This document shows positions 48,684 through 57,284 of a stretch of 64,000 bases of DNA, piece by piece. Position 1 is the stretch's first letter. The number at the start of each line of letters is the position of its first letter. The translations under genes were made by a program, and so were the position numbers. The notes below the pieces were generated by a model. The model did no database searches and was not told the origin of the DNA. It worked only from the letters and a program-made list of their open reading frames with translations. This DNA is from JAHEGP01 sp963792875 (GTDB lineage: Bacteria; Pseudomonadota; Gammaproteobacteria; Pseudomonadales; JAHEGP01), in assembly GCA_963792875.1 (NCBI GenBank), contig CAWBXV010000002.1, forward strand, positions 1 through 64,000, read 5' to 3'.

Positions 48684-49352
48684 TTACTCGGCGACGACCT
48701 CGCCAGCGCTCTCGACCGCCGCGGCAGGCACATCCGCCAGCTTCTTGCGGCGGGGCTTGCGCTTCTTGGGCGGCGCAAAAACGGCACTGAGAATCTTTTT
48801 CTCTTCCGTGGCGATCCTTTTGGCCAGCCGCACCTCGGCCTGCACGGCCGTTTTCACCAGGCGCTGCTCCGCCCTCAACAAGCGCTTGATGGCCGCTCCC
48901 GCGTCGGCATGACCGGCTCGCGCCGCACGATAATCCGCCTTGGTGGTTTTGAGCTCCGCCGCCGCCTTGTGCTTGGTCTCCCGCGCCTTAGCCAGTGCGT
49001 TCTTGGCGCCGGCCGAGCCCTTCTCGCGGGCAGCCATGCGCCTGACCACCAGTGCCTCCTCCGCCTTGTGCAACTTGGTGATGGCCCGCGTTACTCCGCC
49101 CTCCAGACTCTCCAGCAATTTTTCGCTTTCAGTGAGGGTCTTTTCCGCCAATGCAATGGCCTCACTCAAACCGGGAAATTCGAATTTCCGAAGACCGTCC
49201 GCCGCGGTCGCAGCGGTCTTCGCGCTAGCTTTACCTCGGCTCACTTTTTTATTTGCGGCATTTTTCCTCGCAGGTTTCTTTTTCGGCTGGATCGCCTGCG
49301 CGTTCTCTTCCACCCCGATAGTTTGAGCGTCATCTTCAATCATTGGCATCAC
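48684..49352 (-). CDS. Lys/Ala-rich histone H1-like coiled-coil protein
   Basis: The protein has 222 residues. It has a basic AT-hook-like N-terminal part (KKKPARKNAANKKVSRGKAS), a long charged helical region (about 55-190, probably coiled coil) and a basic end (PKKRKPRRKKLADV) with an acidic tip. It is not a recognised enzyme. Such compositions occur in nucleoid-binding or spore-like packaging proteins of marine bacteria. DNA binding is inferred from composition only. Confidence 0.65.
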   Translation of the reverse strand: MMPMIEDDAQTIGVEENAQAIQPKKKPARKNAANKKVSRGKASAKTAATAADGLRKFEFPGLSEAIALAEKTLTESEKLLESLEGGVTRAITKLHKAEEALVVRRMAAREKGSAGAKNALAKARETKHKAAAELKTTKADYRAARAGHADAGAAIKRLLRAEQRLVKTAVQAEVRLAKRIATEEKKILSAVFAPPKKRKPRRKKLADVPAAAVESAGEVVAE

Positions 49353-49766
49353 TGCATCCTTTTCGAAAATAAATTAAACCGCCGACATTGCAAGAAAATA
49401 CACTGCCGTCATTCTAGAGGAAATTTTCGTATTTAAAAAGCGACGCCACCGCATCGATGTCACAGCGGGCGGGAGCGACAACAGAAAAAAGAGAAATCAA
49501 CGTGCAGCCTGCCACATCAGCTGACGCGACAACGGTGGCGCGGCGATGGCCGGTTATCAGCCCGAAGCTATCACCACAACGTCAACCTGCAAGGGAGACA
49601 GACAATCACGGCGGCGCCACCGTGACGCGCATTGACAGCAGGCAAGGGCCGGCGCCACCCTTGCACAGGGCAGGGCGGCGCGCACCAGCAACGGATCGGC
49701 GGCAGTCGGGAAACCCCGCAACTGTTAAGGCGGCCTCTCAAGGAAAGGCCCCTCGCGCGGCGCCGG
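49353..49766. other. Gene-free spacer
   Basis: The part next to 49352 is AT-rich and probably holds the promoter of the histone-like gene. The rest is GC-rich with no ribosome-binding sites or domain-bearing frames. A 125-codon frame at 49457-49834 is low-complexity and not believed. Confidence 0.45.
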
Positions 49767-50231
49767 CTAGATATCGTCGTCAATCAGATCGTCGGCGATC
49801 GACTCGGCCTCTTCAGCCTGCTCCAGCAGGTTGATGGCGATGGCCACGTAATCGCTGTCGGTAATGATGCCGACCAGCTGCCTGCCCCGCACCACCGGCA
49901 GACAACCGTACTTGTGCTTCTGCATACGCACAGCCGCCAGGCGCAGGCTGCAGTACTCGTCCACGACCTCCAAACGGGTTTTCATGACGTCCGCCAGGGG
50001 AATTTTTTGTTCGCGCAGCTGGCGCTCCGCCATGGTTTCGTTCAACAGCGCGGAATCCGACAGGGCGAGCAGATCACGATGCGTAAAAAGACCCAACAGA
50101 CCACCTTCGCCATCGACCACGGGCACGTGGCGGATGTTGTTGTCGAGCATCAGGCGGTGAGCATCGAACAGGGAATCCTGCGGTGACAGGGCCAGCACAT
50201 CGCTGGTCATGAACTCGGCAACGGTAATCAT
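49767..50231 (-). CDS. Tandem CBS-domain protein
   Basis: The protein has 154 residues from MITVAEFMTSDVLAL, behind AGGAGAAG. It has two CBS domains: 1 (about 3-60; HVPVVDGEGGLLGLFTHRDLL) and 2 (about 80-140; CLPVVRGRQLVGIITDSDY). Such stand-alone pairs bind adenosine nucleotides and regulate partners. The partner here is unknown. The end is acidic (DDLIDDDI). Confidence 0.9.
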   Translation of the reverse strand: MITVAEFMTSDVLALSPQDSLFDAHRLMLDNNIRHVPVVDGEGGLLGLFTHRDLLALSDSALLNETMAERQLREQKIPLADVMKTRLEVVDEYCSLRLAAVRMQKHKYGCLPVVRGRQLVGIITDSDYVAIAINLLEQAEEAESIADDLIDDDI

Positions 50232-50425
50232 CTCTTCTCCTGACGTGGAATTTCTCGAAAGACTGCGGCCTCTGCCCGCGTCCGCGCATGATACTGTGGC
50301 GCTCAGCGACACTCAAGCCAGCCAGCGCGCCTGGCATGGCACCGCACCGCTGCTGTTTTTATTTTTCACTTACTGTGTCACCATCTTTGGCCAGCCAACA
50401 CTCCCGACACTTACGGATGCGCGCC

Positions 50426-50761
50426 ATGACCAGAACACTTTTCCTCCTTGCAGCCCTGCTGACCCACGCCTGCGGTTCTCTGCACAGCAGCACGTCCTGC
50501 GGACTGAGCCCGGCCGACCGCCAGCAGGCGCTGACCAGCATTCAGGCCACACTGAAGGAGATCAACTTCATCCGCCCGGAGCAGTACCTGAACGACAGGT
50601 TCACCACCCATGGTGAGTTCGATTCGAGGGAGTACTGCTCCTTCCTGGTCAAACCCTGGCAGCCCATCGTGTCCGAATTTCTCTGGGACGGCACCCTGGC
50701 ATTTCGCGTCAGCAAAAAGACGCTGCAGGTCGAGGATTACTTCCGCGTGGACGAGGGCTAG
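50426..50761 (+). CDS. Small exported protein, possible lipoprotein
   Basis: The protein has 111 residues from MTRTLFLLAALLTHACGS (MRAM three codons earlier is also possible). The LLTHAC segment resembles a lipobox, though His at -2 is unusual. The rest (IQATLKEINFIRPEQYLNDRF, EFLWDGTLAFRVSKKTLQVE) suggests a small globular periplasmic domain. No family is recognised. Confidence 0.65.
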   Translation: MTRTLFLLAALLTHACGSLHSSTSCGLSPADRQQALTSIQATLKEINFIRPEQYLNDRFTTHGEFDSREYCSFLVKPWQPIVSEFLWDGTLAFRVSKKTLQVEDYFRVDEG

Positions 50762-50896
50762 CGCGCCCTTGGCAGCGCTGTTGCAGCGCCCGCAGGGCTA
50801 TGGCGTCAACGCGTGTCAATCGCGGTTGAACTATCCGCGGCAGGCCTGGTCATACTAGGTGTTGTGCGAAATACCCCCCTTGTACTTTCTGTGTCT

Positions 50897-50920
50897 GGCC
50901 GCATAATCGCGGCCTTTTTT
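50897..50920 (+). terminator. Rho-independent terminator
   Basis: A 6-bp GC stem (GGCCGC / GCGGCC) with an ATAATC loop is followed by six T residues. It lies 136 bases after the small exported gene and is the clearest terminator in the window. Confidence 0.85.
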
Positions 50921-51035
50921 ATGCCTCCTCTTTGCTGCAACCGCAGCTGAATGAGATTACATGAGCCAAGGTCCGCGACATCTCTTACAATGAACCTTCG
51001 ATCAACATCAGCACCACGCAAAGAGGGCTCTGCGG

Positions 51036-51908
51036 ATGCGTTCCAAGCGCGCGACCGTCCTGTTCATCGCCACGATCCACGTCGGCCTGCCCGGCTGTTC
51101 GTCAATACAGACAGCGCCCATGGCTGCGCAGGCAGTCCCTCAGGCAAATTACGTCACCGCGTCGGCAACTACTTCAGCACAGTGCCGGGCGCTGCTGAAC
51201 CGCCACTCGGCGCCGTCGCTGCGCAACCTCGATCCCAGCCATATTCAGCTGCTTAACTGGAACATCAAGAAAGGACTCGAGCACGGCTGGGAGGCCGACC
51301 TGCACGAGCTGGCCAGCGATGCCCAGCTCGTGCTCATCCAGGAAGCGGCGCTCAAGCCGAACATGCTCAACGCCAGCCGCATCGCCTCTTTCTGGTCGTT
51401 CGCACCGGGCTATAAGAGCCAGCAACTGCAGACCGGCGTGCTGACCATCAGCAGCGTCGAACCCGTCACTCACTGCAACCTGACGGCCTGGGAGCCTTGG
51501 CTGGGGACGCCCAAAGCCACCAGCATCACCGAATACGGCCTGCAGAATTCCGACCAGACCCTGGTAGTGGTCAACATCCACGCCCTCAATTTCACCATCG
51601 GCGTCAGGAGCTACAGCCGGCAGATGGACGAGATTCGCGAGTCCCTGCGGGAACATAGCGGCCCCGTCATCCTGTCCGGTGACTTCAACAGCTGGCGGGG
51701 TGCGCGGGAGAAGCGCCTGGCGCAGCTCGTGTCCAGGCTCGGGATGACCGCGCTGCAGTTTGATGTCGACCAGCGCATACAGGTGTTCGGGCGACCCATC
51801 GACCACATCTACGTGCGCGGCCTCAAGGCGCTGGCAAGCAGCGCCAGCGCGGTCAGCAGTTCGGACCACAACCCCATGCGCGTGCGCCTGGCCATGCTGG
51901 ACCACTGA
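51036..51908 (+). CDS. Endonuclease/exonuclease/phosphatase-fold lipoprotein
   Basis: The protein has 290 residues with a lipobox (VGLPGCSS), so it is probably membrane-anchored and faces the periplasm. The EEP fold motifs are LLNWNIKKG, VLIQEAAL, VNIHALNF, ILSGDFNSW, IDHIYVRG and SSSDHNPM, giving a full catalytic set. It may be a secreted phosphodiesterase or nuclease. It is followed by a DUF5329 gene after one base. Confidence 0.88.
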   Translation: MRSKRATVLFIATIHVGLPGCSSIQTAPMAAQAVPQANYVTASATTSAQCRALLNRHSAPSLRNLDPSHIQLLNWNIKKGLEHGWEADLHELASDAQLVLIQEAALKPNMLNASRIASFWSFAPGYKSQQLQTGVLTISSVEPVTHCNLTAWEPWLGTPKATSITEYGLQNSDQTLVVVNIHALNFTIGVRSYSRQMDEIRESLREHSGPVILSGDFNSWRGAREKRLAQLVSRLGMTALQFDVDQRIQVFGRPIDHIYVRGLKALASSASAVSSSDHNPMRVRLAMLDH

Positions 51909-51909
51909 C

Positions 51910-52326
51910 ATGGGCCAGCGGATCCTTGCAGCGGGCGCTTCGGCGAGCGCTTCGGCGAGCGCTTCGGCGGGCGCTTCGGCGATCCTTGTGGCGGCCCTGT
52001 TATGCCTCGCCGCCGGCGCCGCGGCCGTTACCCCCGGCGAGGCGGACGTGCGCTATCTGCTGGATCGCGTGGCCGCCAGCGACTGCACGTTTATCCGCAA
52101 CGGCAAGCGCTATGCGGGCGCAGACGCCGCCAGGCACCTCCAGCGCAAATACGATTACGCCACCCGCAAGTACGGCGACATCACGGCCGAGCAGTTCATC
52201 GAGCACGTCGCCACCAAGAGTTCCTGGACCGGGAAATACTACCTGGTCACATGTCCGCCGCAGTCCACCGAACAGCGCTCGGCCGACTGGCTGCGGCAGA
52301 TGCTGGAAGACCGGCGCGCACCGTGA
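51910..52326 (+). CDS. DUF5329 exported protein
   Basis: The protein has 138 residues. The signal peptide is unusual: it contains an ASASASASAGAS run encoded by 12-bp repeats (GCTTCGGCGAGC units, about 51938-51985). The mature part has DVRYLLDRVAASDCTFIRNG, AARHLQRKYDYATRKYGD, AEQFIEHVATKSSWTGK and YYLVTCP, the DUF5329 signature with two conserved Cys. The function is unknown. Confidence 0.85.
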   Translation: MGQRILAAGASASASASASAGASAILVAALLCLAAGAAAVTPGEADVRYLLDRVAASDCTFIRNGKRYAGADAARHLQRKYDYATRKYGDITAEQFIEHVATKSSWTGKYYLVTCPPQSTEQRSADWLRQMLEDRRAP

Positions 52327-52458
52327 GCAGGCGCTCCTGCCAGCGACGCGCAGGACTCGCCCGGCGGGCGGCCGCCGCGACGCGCCCCGTGGTCTGCCCA
52401 ACCCTTGCAGCTGCCGCACACGCCGCAGCCCGCCCCCCAGACGGAAGCACCGGCCGCC

Positions 52459-54246
52459 ATGCCCGCCAATGACGCATCCACCGCAGCGCCGCGGCGCCAG
52501 AACCTGGCGACGCTATGGCAACTGGCCGGATTCGTGGCCCCCTACCGCGCCCGCCTGGCCGGAGCCCTGCTCGCGCTGCTGTTCACCGCCGGCATCACCC
52601 TGTCGCTGGGCCAGGGCATCAAGCGCCTGATCGACCAGGGCTTCGTCGCCGGGTCGCCGGCGCAGCTCAATGCCGCGATCGGCTTCATGCTGGTGCTGAT
52701 CCTGCTGATGGCGGCCGGTGGCTTCGTGCGCTTCTACCTGGTCTCCTGGCTCGGCGAGCGCGTGAGCGCCGACCTGCGCAAGGCGGTGTTCGATCACATC
52801 ATCGAGTTGAACCCCAGCTACTTCGAGCTCAACCGCAGCGGCGAGATCATGTCGCGGCTGACCACCGATACCACGCTGCTGCAGTCCATCATCGGCTCAT
52901 CGCTGTCGATGGCGCTGCGCAACACCCTGACGATGCTGGGCGCATTGGTCATGCTGCTGGTCACCAACCTCAAACTCACCGCGCTGGTGCTGGTCTGCGT
53001 GCCGCTGGTGCTGCTGCCGATCATTCTGGTCGGTCGCCGGGTCAGGGCGCTGTCCAAGCGCAGCCAGGCATCGATCGCCGACGTCGGCAGCTATGCCGGC
53101 GAGATCATTCAGAATATCAAGACGGTGCAGAGCTACACCCGCGAGCCGGAAGAGGTGGCGGCATTCGGCCGCGAAGTCGAGCGCGCGTTCGCGATCGCGC
53201 GGCAGCGCATACAGCAGCGCGCGGGGCTGATCGCCGTGGTCATCGTGCTGGTCTTCGGCGCCCTGTCGGGCATGCTGTGGGTGGGCGGCAACGACGTGCT
53301 GCACGGCACCATCAGCGGCGGCGAACTCGGGGCCTTCGTGTTCTACGCCATTCTGGTCGCCAGCGCGGTCGCCACCTTGTCCGAAGTCTACGGCGAGCTG
53401 CAGCGCGCGGCGGGAGCAACCGAACGCCTGCTGGAGCTGATGCAGGTCGCGCCGGCCATCGCCGCGCCCGCGGCCCCGGCGCCAGACGCCGGCGCGCTGC
53501 CGGCGCTGCTGGACTTCGTGAACGTGCGCTTCAGTTATCCGTCGCGGCCCCTGCAGCCGGCGCTGGAAGACTTTTCGCTGCATATCGACCAGGGCCGGAG
53601 CCTGGCGCTGGTCGGGCCCTCGGGCGCCGGCAAGTCGACGGTATTCGAACTGCTGCAGCGCTTTTACGACCCCCAGCAAGGTCACATTCTGCTGGGCGGC
53701 ACCGACCTGCGCGCGCTGCATCCGGCCGACCTGCGGCGGCAGCTGGCGGTGGTGTCCCAGCAACCGGCGCTGTTTACCGGCGACGTGGCGCACAATATCC
53801 GCTACGGCCGCCCCCAGGCCAGCCAGGCCGAGGTGGAGGCCGCCGCCAGCGCAGCGCATGCCCACGACTTCATCTGCGCGCTGCCTCAGGGCTATGCCAC
53901 CCACCTGGGGGAACAGGGGGTACGGCTGTCGGGTGGCCAGCGGCAGCGCATCGCCATCGCGCGCGCCATTCTGAAAGACCCCCGCATCCTGCTGCTGGAC
54001 GAGGCGACCAGCGCCCTCGATGCGGAGAGCGAACGGCAGGTGCAGCTCGCCATCGAGCGGCTGATGAAAAATCGCACCACCGTCATCATCGCCCATCGCC
54101 TCTCCACCATTCTGCACGCAGACCGCATCGCCGTGCTCGAACAGGGCCGCGTGATCGCCAGCGGCGATCACGCCAGCCTGCTGCGCGACTGCGACCTCTA
54201 TCGCCGCCTGGCCAGCCTGCAGTTCCGCAACGATCCCGGCGGCTGA
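52459..54246 (+). CDS. ABC exporter, MsbA-like half-transporter
   Basis: The protein has 595 residues from MPANDASTAAPRRQ; a TTG 18 codons upstream is a less likely start. An inner-membrane domain of about six helices (residues 20-310) is fused to an ATPase with Walker A (GPSGAGKSTVFELLQ), signature RLSGGQRQRIAIARA, Walker B ILLLDEATSALD and H-loop IIAHRLSTI. It is probably a homodimeric lipid or drug exporter. No partner gene is nearby. Confidence 0.93.
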   Translation: MPANDASTAAPRRQNLATLWQLAGFVAPYRARLAGALLALLFTAGITLSLGQGIKRLIDQGFVAGSPAQLNAAIGFMLVLILLMAAGGFVRFYLVSWLGERVSADLRKAVFDHIIELNPSYFELNRSGEIMSRLTTDTTLLQSIIGSSLSMALRNTLTMLGALVMLLVTNLKLTALVLVCVPLVLLPIILVGRRVRALSKRSQASIADVGSYAGEIIQNIKTVQSYTREPEEVAAFGREVERAFAIARQRIQQRAGLIAVVIVLVFGALSGMLWVGGNDVLHGTISGGELGAFVFYAILVASAVATLSEVYGELQRAAGATERLLELMQVAPAIAAPAAPAPDAGALPALLDFVNVRFSYPSRPLQPALEDFSLHIDQGRSLALVGPSGAGKSTVFELLQRFYDPQQGHILLGGTDLRALHPADLRRQLAVVSQQPALFTGDVAHNIRYGRPQASQAEVEAAASAAHAHDFICALPQGYATHLGEQGVRLSGGQRQRIAIARAILKDPRILLLDEATSALDAESERQVQLAIERLMKNRTTVIIAHRLSTILHADRIAVLEQGRVIASGDHASLLRDCDLYRRLASLQFRNDPGG

Positions 54247-54327
54247 GCCACGCCAATCCGCCGCGCGCGCCCGCCGCCGGCTGCGCTACACTGTCGGCCA
54301 TCATTGGCCATCACGGGAGCAACGCTC

Positions 54328-54810
54328 ATGAGCTTCACCACCCCCGACCTGTGCGACCAGCACCCCGGCAAGGTCGCGGCCGCAGAGCCCCTGTTCAACA
54401 GCTATGGCGCGCGAACCCGCTTCGGCGGCCGCATCGAGACCATCAAATGCTTCGAGGACAACTCGCTGGTGCGTGACGCCGTCGCCACCCCGGGCTCGGG
54501 CAGAGTCCTGGTCATCGATGGCGGCGGCTCGCTGCGCCGGGCGCTGCTCGGCGACATGCTGGCGGCGAAGGCGGTCGCCAGCGGCTGGGAGGGAATCGTG
54601 ATCTTCGGCTGCCTGCGGGACGTCGACGCCATCGACGCCATGGACCTCGGCGTCAAGGCGCTCGGCTGCCACCCCATGAAGACCGACAAGCGGGGCGAGG
54701 GCCAGCGCGACCTCACCCTGCACTTCGCCGGTCTGCTCTGGCGCCCCGGCGACTACGTCTATGCCGACAGCAACGGCATCATCGTCGCCGCCGACAACCT
54801 GCTGGGATAA
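54328..54810 (+). CDS. rraA: RraA-family protein
   Basis: The protein has 160 residues. PDLCDQHPGKVAAAEPLFNS, VLVIDGGGSLRRALLGDMLA, GWEGIVIFGCLRDVDAI and KALGCHPMKTDKRG are hallmark sequences. Family members are either RNase E inhibitors (RraA) or HMG/CHA aldolases. The G-x20-R-D aldolase-like motif is retained (LGDML...RDVDA), so aldolase activity is also possible. The start follows GGGAGC. Confidence 0.88.
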   Translation: MSFTTPDLCDQHPGKVAAAEPLFNSYGARTRFGGRIETIKCFEDNSLVRDAVATPGSGRVLVIDGGGSLRRALLGDMLAAKAVASGWEGIVIFGCLRDVDAIDAMDLGVKALGCHPMKTDKRGEGQRDLTLHFAGLLWRPGDYVYADSNGIIVAADNLLG

Positions 54811-54823
54811 AGCCCGACGGCCT

Positions 54824-55495
54824 TCAGGGCCCGACCGCGCCAGCGCAGAACAGGCGCACACGATTGAATTCGGCCGACTCGTCCAGGTCCGGCCAGGTGC
54901 TGCCGGCAAAGGCGCCGATCTCCGCAAATCCGGCCAGGGGCAGCTGCCTGAGCCGTGAGTCGGCCAGCAGCAGGGTATGCCCCCGCGCCTGCAGTGCGGC
55001 GACCAGCGGCAGGTTGTCGCGGTCATAGAGCACGTCCGCCGCCGTGATCAGATGGTAGCGCTCACCCGCGGGGAGATCCTCACACACCGCCAGCTCGACG
55101 CCGTTGCGGCGGGCGTTGTCCAGCGCGATGGCTCTGGCTCTGGGATCGTGGTCGCAGCAGGTGACCTGTGCGGCGCCGGCCAGCGCGGCGGCGATGCCGA
55201 CCACCCCCGAACCGGCGCCGAAGTCCAGCACCCGCCTGCCCCTGACCCAGTGCGGATGGTCCAGCAGGTAGCGTGCCAGCACCTGCCCGCTGGCCCAGCA
55301 GAAAGCCCAGTAGGGCGGACTCTGCATGAGGCGCTCGGCCACGTCGCCAGCCAGCTTCTGGCGGGGATAGTCGGCGTTGATGAGAAACAGCTCGATTTCC
55401 GGGCACTGCTGCAGGCCCTGCGCCTCGATGCGCGCCTGCGGCAGCAGTGAGGCGAGATAGTCGCTGCCCGCGCGATGCACAGCCCCGCGGGTCAA
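54824..55495 (-). CDS. SAM-dependent methyltransferase (ETFB-lysine type)
   Basis: The protein has 223 residues. The SAM-binding motif VLDFGAGSGVVGIAAALAGA (about 90-109), CDHDPRARAIALDNA, and the WAFCWASGQVLARYLL lead-in resemble METTL20/Nnt1-type protein methyltransferases. The target is probably a protein lysine or arginine, not proven. It is convergent with the RraA gene. Confidence 0.85.
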   Translation of the reverse strand: MTRGAVHRAGSDYLASLLPQARIEAQGLQQCPEIELFLINADYPRQKLAGDVAERLMQSPPYWAFCWASGQVLARYLLDHPHWVRGRRVLDFGAGSGVVGIAAALAGAAQVTCCDHDPRARAIALDNARRNGVELAVCEDLPAGERYHLITAADVLYDRDNLPLVAALQARGHTLLLADSRLRQLPLAGFAEIGAFAGSTWPDLDESAEFNRVRLFCAGAVGP

Positions 55496-55605
55496 AGCCC
55501 GGCACCCCGGGACGCCAGGGCCGACGGTCCCGCACCCCCTGCCCGGGCAAAGTCGGCGTTTTCTGCTATGCTTTGATAATAATTCACAAGAAACAAGGTA
55601 ACGCC

Positions 55606-55851
55606 ATGGCTAAGCTCGACCCCAAAGAACTGAAAATGGCCATGCGGGAAGCCGCCCGCATGCGCGAAGCGAACGAAGATCCCTATTTTCTCGCCGCGTC
55701 CGTCCTCACCCAGAACTTCCGCATCCGCCAACTCGAACACGTGGCCACGGCAGCCGAGCGCCTGCTGCAGTCGGGCCCCTCGGAGGACCTCCTGATCATC
55801 CTGCAGGAGGCCCTGCAGCTGGTACGCGGCGCCGGCAGGCAGGCCGCCTGA
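55606..55851 (+). CDS. Small conserved-looking helical protein
   Basis: The protein has 81 residues from MAKLDPKELKMAMREA, with AAGGTAA ahead of the ATG. It is entirely helical by eye (LAASVLTQNFRIRQLEHVATAAERLL), soluble, with no membrane segment. No family is recognised. Confidence 0.65.
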   Translation: MAKLDPKELKMAMREAARMREANEDPYFLAASVLTQNFRIRQLEHVATAAERLLQSGPSEDLLIILQEALQLVRGAGRQAA

Positions 55852-55930
55852 ACGAGACCCGCCGCGGGCGTCGTCCCTATGGGCCGTGACGGCACCCGCA
55901 GCCAGGCAGTCCGGCGCAAGGCGCCACCGC

Positions 55931-56524
55931 TCAGCCCGGCGCCATCGGACCCGGGCCACCCGCCGGGTAGCGATCCAGGCGCTCCAGCAATCCCGCCAGC
56001 TGCTGCCGCTGCGCGGCGATCATAGGGCTCCAACGCTGGCGACACCGCGCCGTCAACGCCTCGCTGACCGACACCGGCAGGCACGCCGCCAGTTCGGGCA
56101 GCAGCCCCTTCTCCTCCCGGTCCTCGTGGTGCTCGATCAGGTTCTTGAAACTGCGCTGCCGGTCCAGCACGGCAATCACCTCCCGCCGCTGCAGCACACG
56201 CCCGCCACAACCCGCTAGCTCCGCGCCGATGGCATCGGCCATGGCGAGCAGTTTGCGGTGCTCGGCCAGGTAAACCGCGGTCGCCCAGGTCGGCTGCAGC
56301 GCCGCCTGGGCGTGGGCCGCCAGCAGATGTGCATCCTCGAGCTCGACGTGCAGCCGCAGCATCGCCCGGTGCAGCTGCCAGAAGCCTGCCGCCAGCCCCG
56401 CGTCGCGCTCGACGACCGCCTGCTGATGCCAGTCCAGCAGCCGCGCCAGGTAATCATGGCAGGCGCCGACCACCGTGCGCAGGTCGGCGCTGTCATCGAG
56501 GGGTGGGGTCAGACGGTCGGACAT
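55931..56524 (-). CDS. Hemerythrin-like HHE protein
   Basis: The protein has 197 residues forming a four-helix bundle. Candidate di-iron ligands are in VGACHDYLARLLDWHQ, FWQLHRAMLRLHVELEDAHLLAAH, AEHRKLL and IEHHEDREEKGL. The metal set looks complete for an HHE domain, so O2, NO or iron handling is possible; function is inferred from the fold only. Confidence 0.75.
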   Translation of the reverse strand: MSDRLTPPLDDSADLRTVVGACHDYLARLLDWHQQAVVERDAGLAAGFWQLHRAMLRLHVELEDAHLLAAHAQAALQPTWATAVYLAEHRKLLAMADAIGAELAGCGGRVLQRREVIAVLDRQRSFKNLIEHHEDREEKGLLPELAACLPVSVSEALTARCRQRWSPMIAAQRQQLAGLLERLDRYPAGGPGPMAPG

Positions 56525-56637
56525 GACATCACCAAGGCCGGTTTGCGCGGAGCGCGGCAGGCCGCGGGCGCTCTCGCCGGCAACCGCGGCGCGGCAATGG
56601 TGTAGGATAGTACCTCATCCGGCACGGCGACAGCGGC

Positions 56638-57144
56638 ATGATAGAGCAGCGGACCGACGAACACTCCTGCACTTGGGTATTGTATCCCAATCGCTCCATG
56701 AGCTGGCGCCAGAACTGCGCGCTGCTGGCAGCGCTGGCGGCCGTGACCCTGCTGATCGCGCTGTTGTGGTCACTGACCGGCGCCTGGTTGATTCTGCCCT
56801 TTGCGGGGCTGGAGATCCTCTCGCTGGGCGGCTGCCTGTACTACGTCTGCTGGAAGCTGAACTATCGCCAGGTGATCCGGCTGAGCGCCGATGAGATCAC
56901 CGTCGAACAGGGTCACTACCACCCCAGGCAGCGCTGGCAGATGGATCATCGGGCGGCCGCCCTGGCGGTAGCGCCGGCAGCGCACCCCTGGGACACCATG
57001 ACCATCATCCTGTTTGACCGCCATCAGTACGTCTGCCTGGGCCCCTTTCTGAATCAGGAAGACCGCCTCGCCCTGCTCGACTCGCTGCAGACGCAGGGTC
57101 TGCCGGTGCGCAGCCAGGCGCTGCCCGAGCACATCGGCTTCTGA
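56638..57144 (+). CDS. DUF2244 membrane protein
   Basis: The protein has 168 residues. Two adjacent membrane segments (LLAALAAVTLLIALLWSLTG and LILPFAGLEILSLGGCLYY) follow SCTWVLYPNRSMSWRQN. After them comes a soluble region with EITVEQGHYHPRQRWQM. This matches DUF2244, often found near cytochrome oxidase or metal genes in other proteobacteria. The function is unknown. Confidence 0.87.
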   Translation: MIEQRTDEHSCTWVLYPNRSMSWRQNCALLAALAAVTLLIALLWSLTGAWLILPFAGLEILSLGGCLYYVCWKLNYRQVIRLSADEITVEQGHYHPRQRWQMDHRAAALAVAPAAHPWDTMTIILFDRHQYVCLGPFLNQEDRLALLDSLQTQGLPVRSQALPEHIGF

Positions 57145-57284
57145 GCCCGCCCAAGCGGCGGCCGGCGACCGCCGCGCGGCATCGCCGGCCCGCATGTGCA
57201 ATTGTTCATAGAGCGGGCGGAACGTGGTTCGGGGGTGCCAAACTGAAGTAAAATGCCGGGCCCTGCCCACCCCGGTACCCGCCA

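Noticed and set aside
52405..52458. TTG start for the ABC exporter
   Set aside because: No ribosome-binding site was seen and the extra residues are Pro-rich. The ATG at 52459 is a better start.
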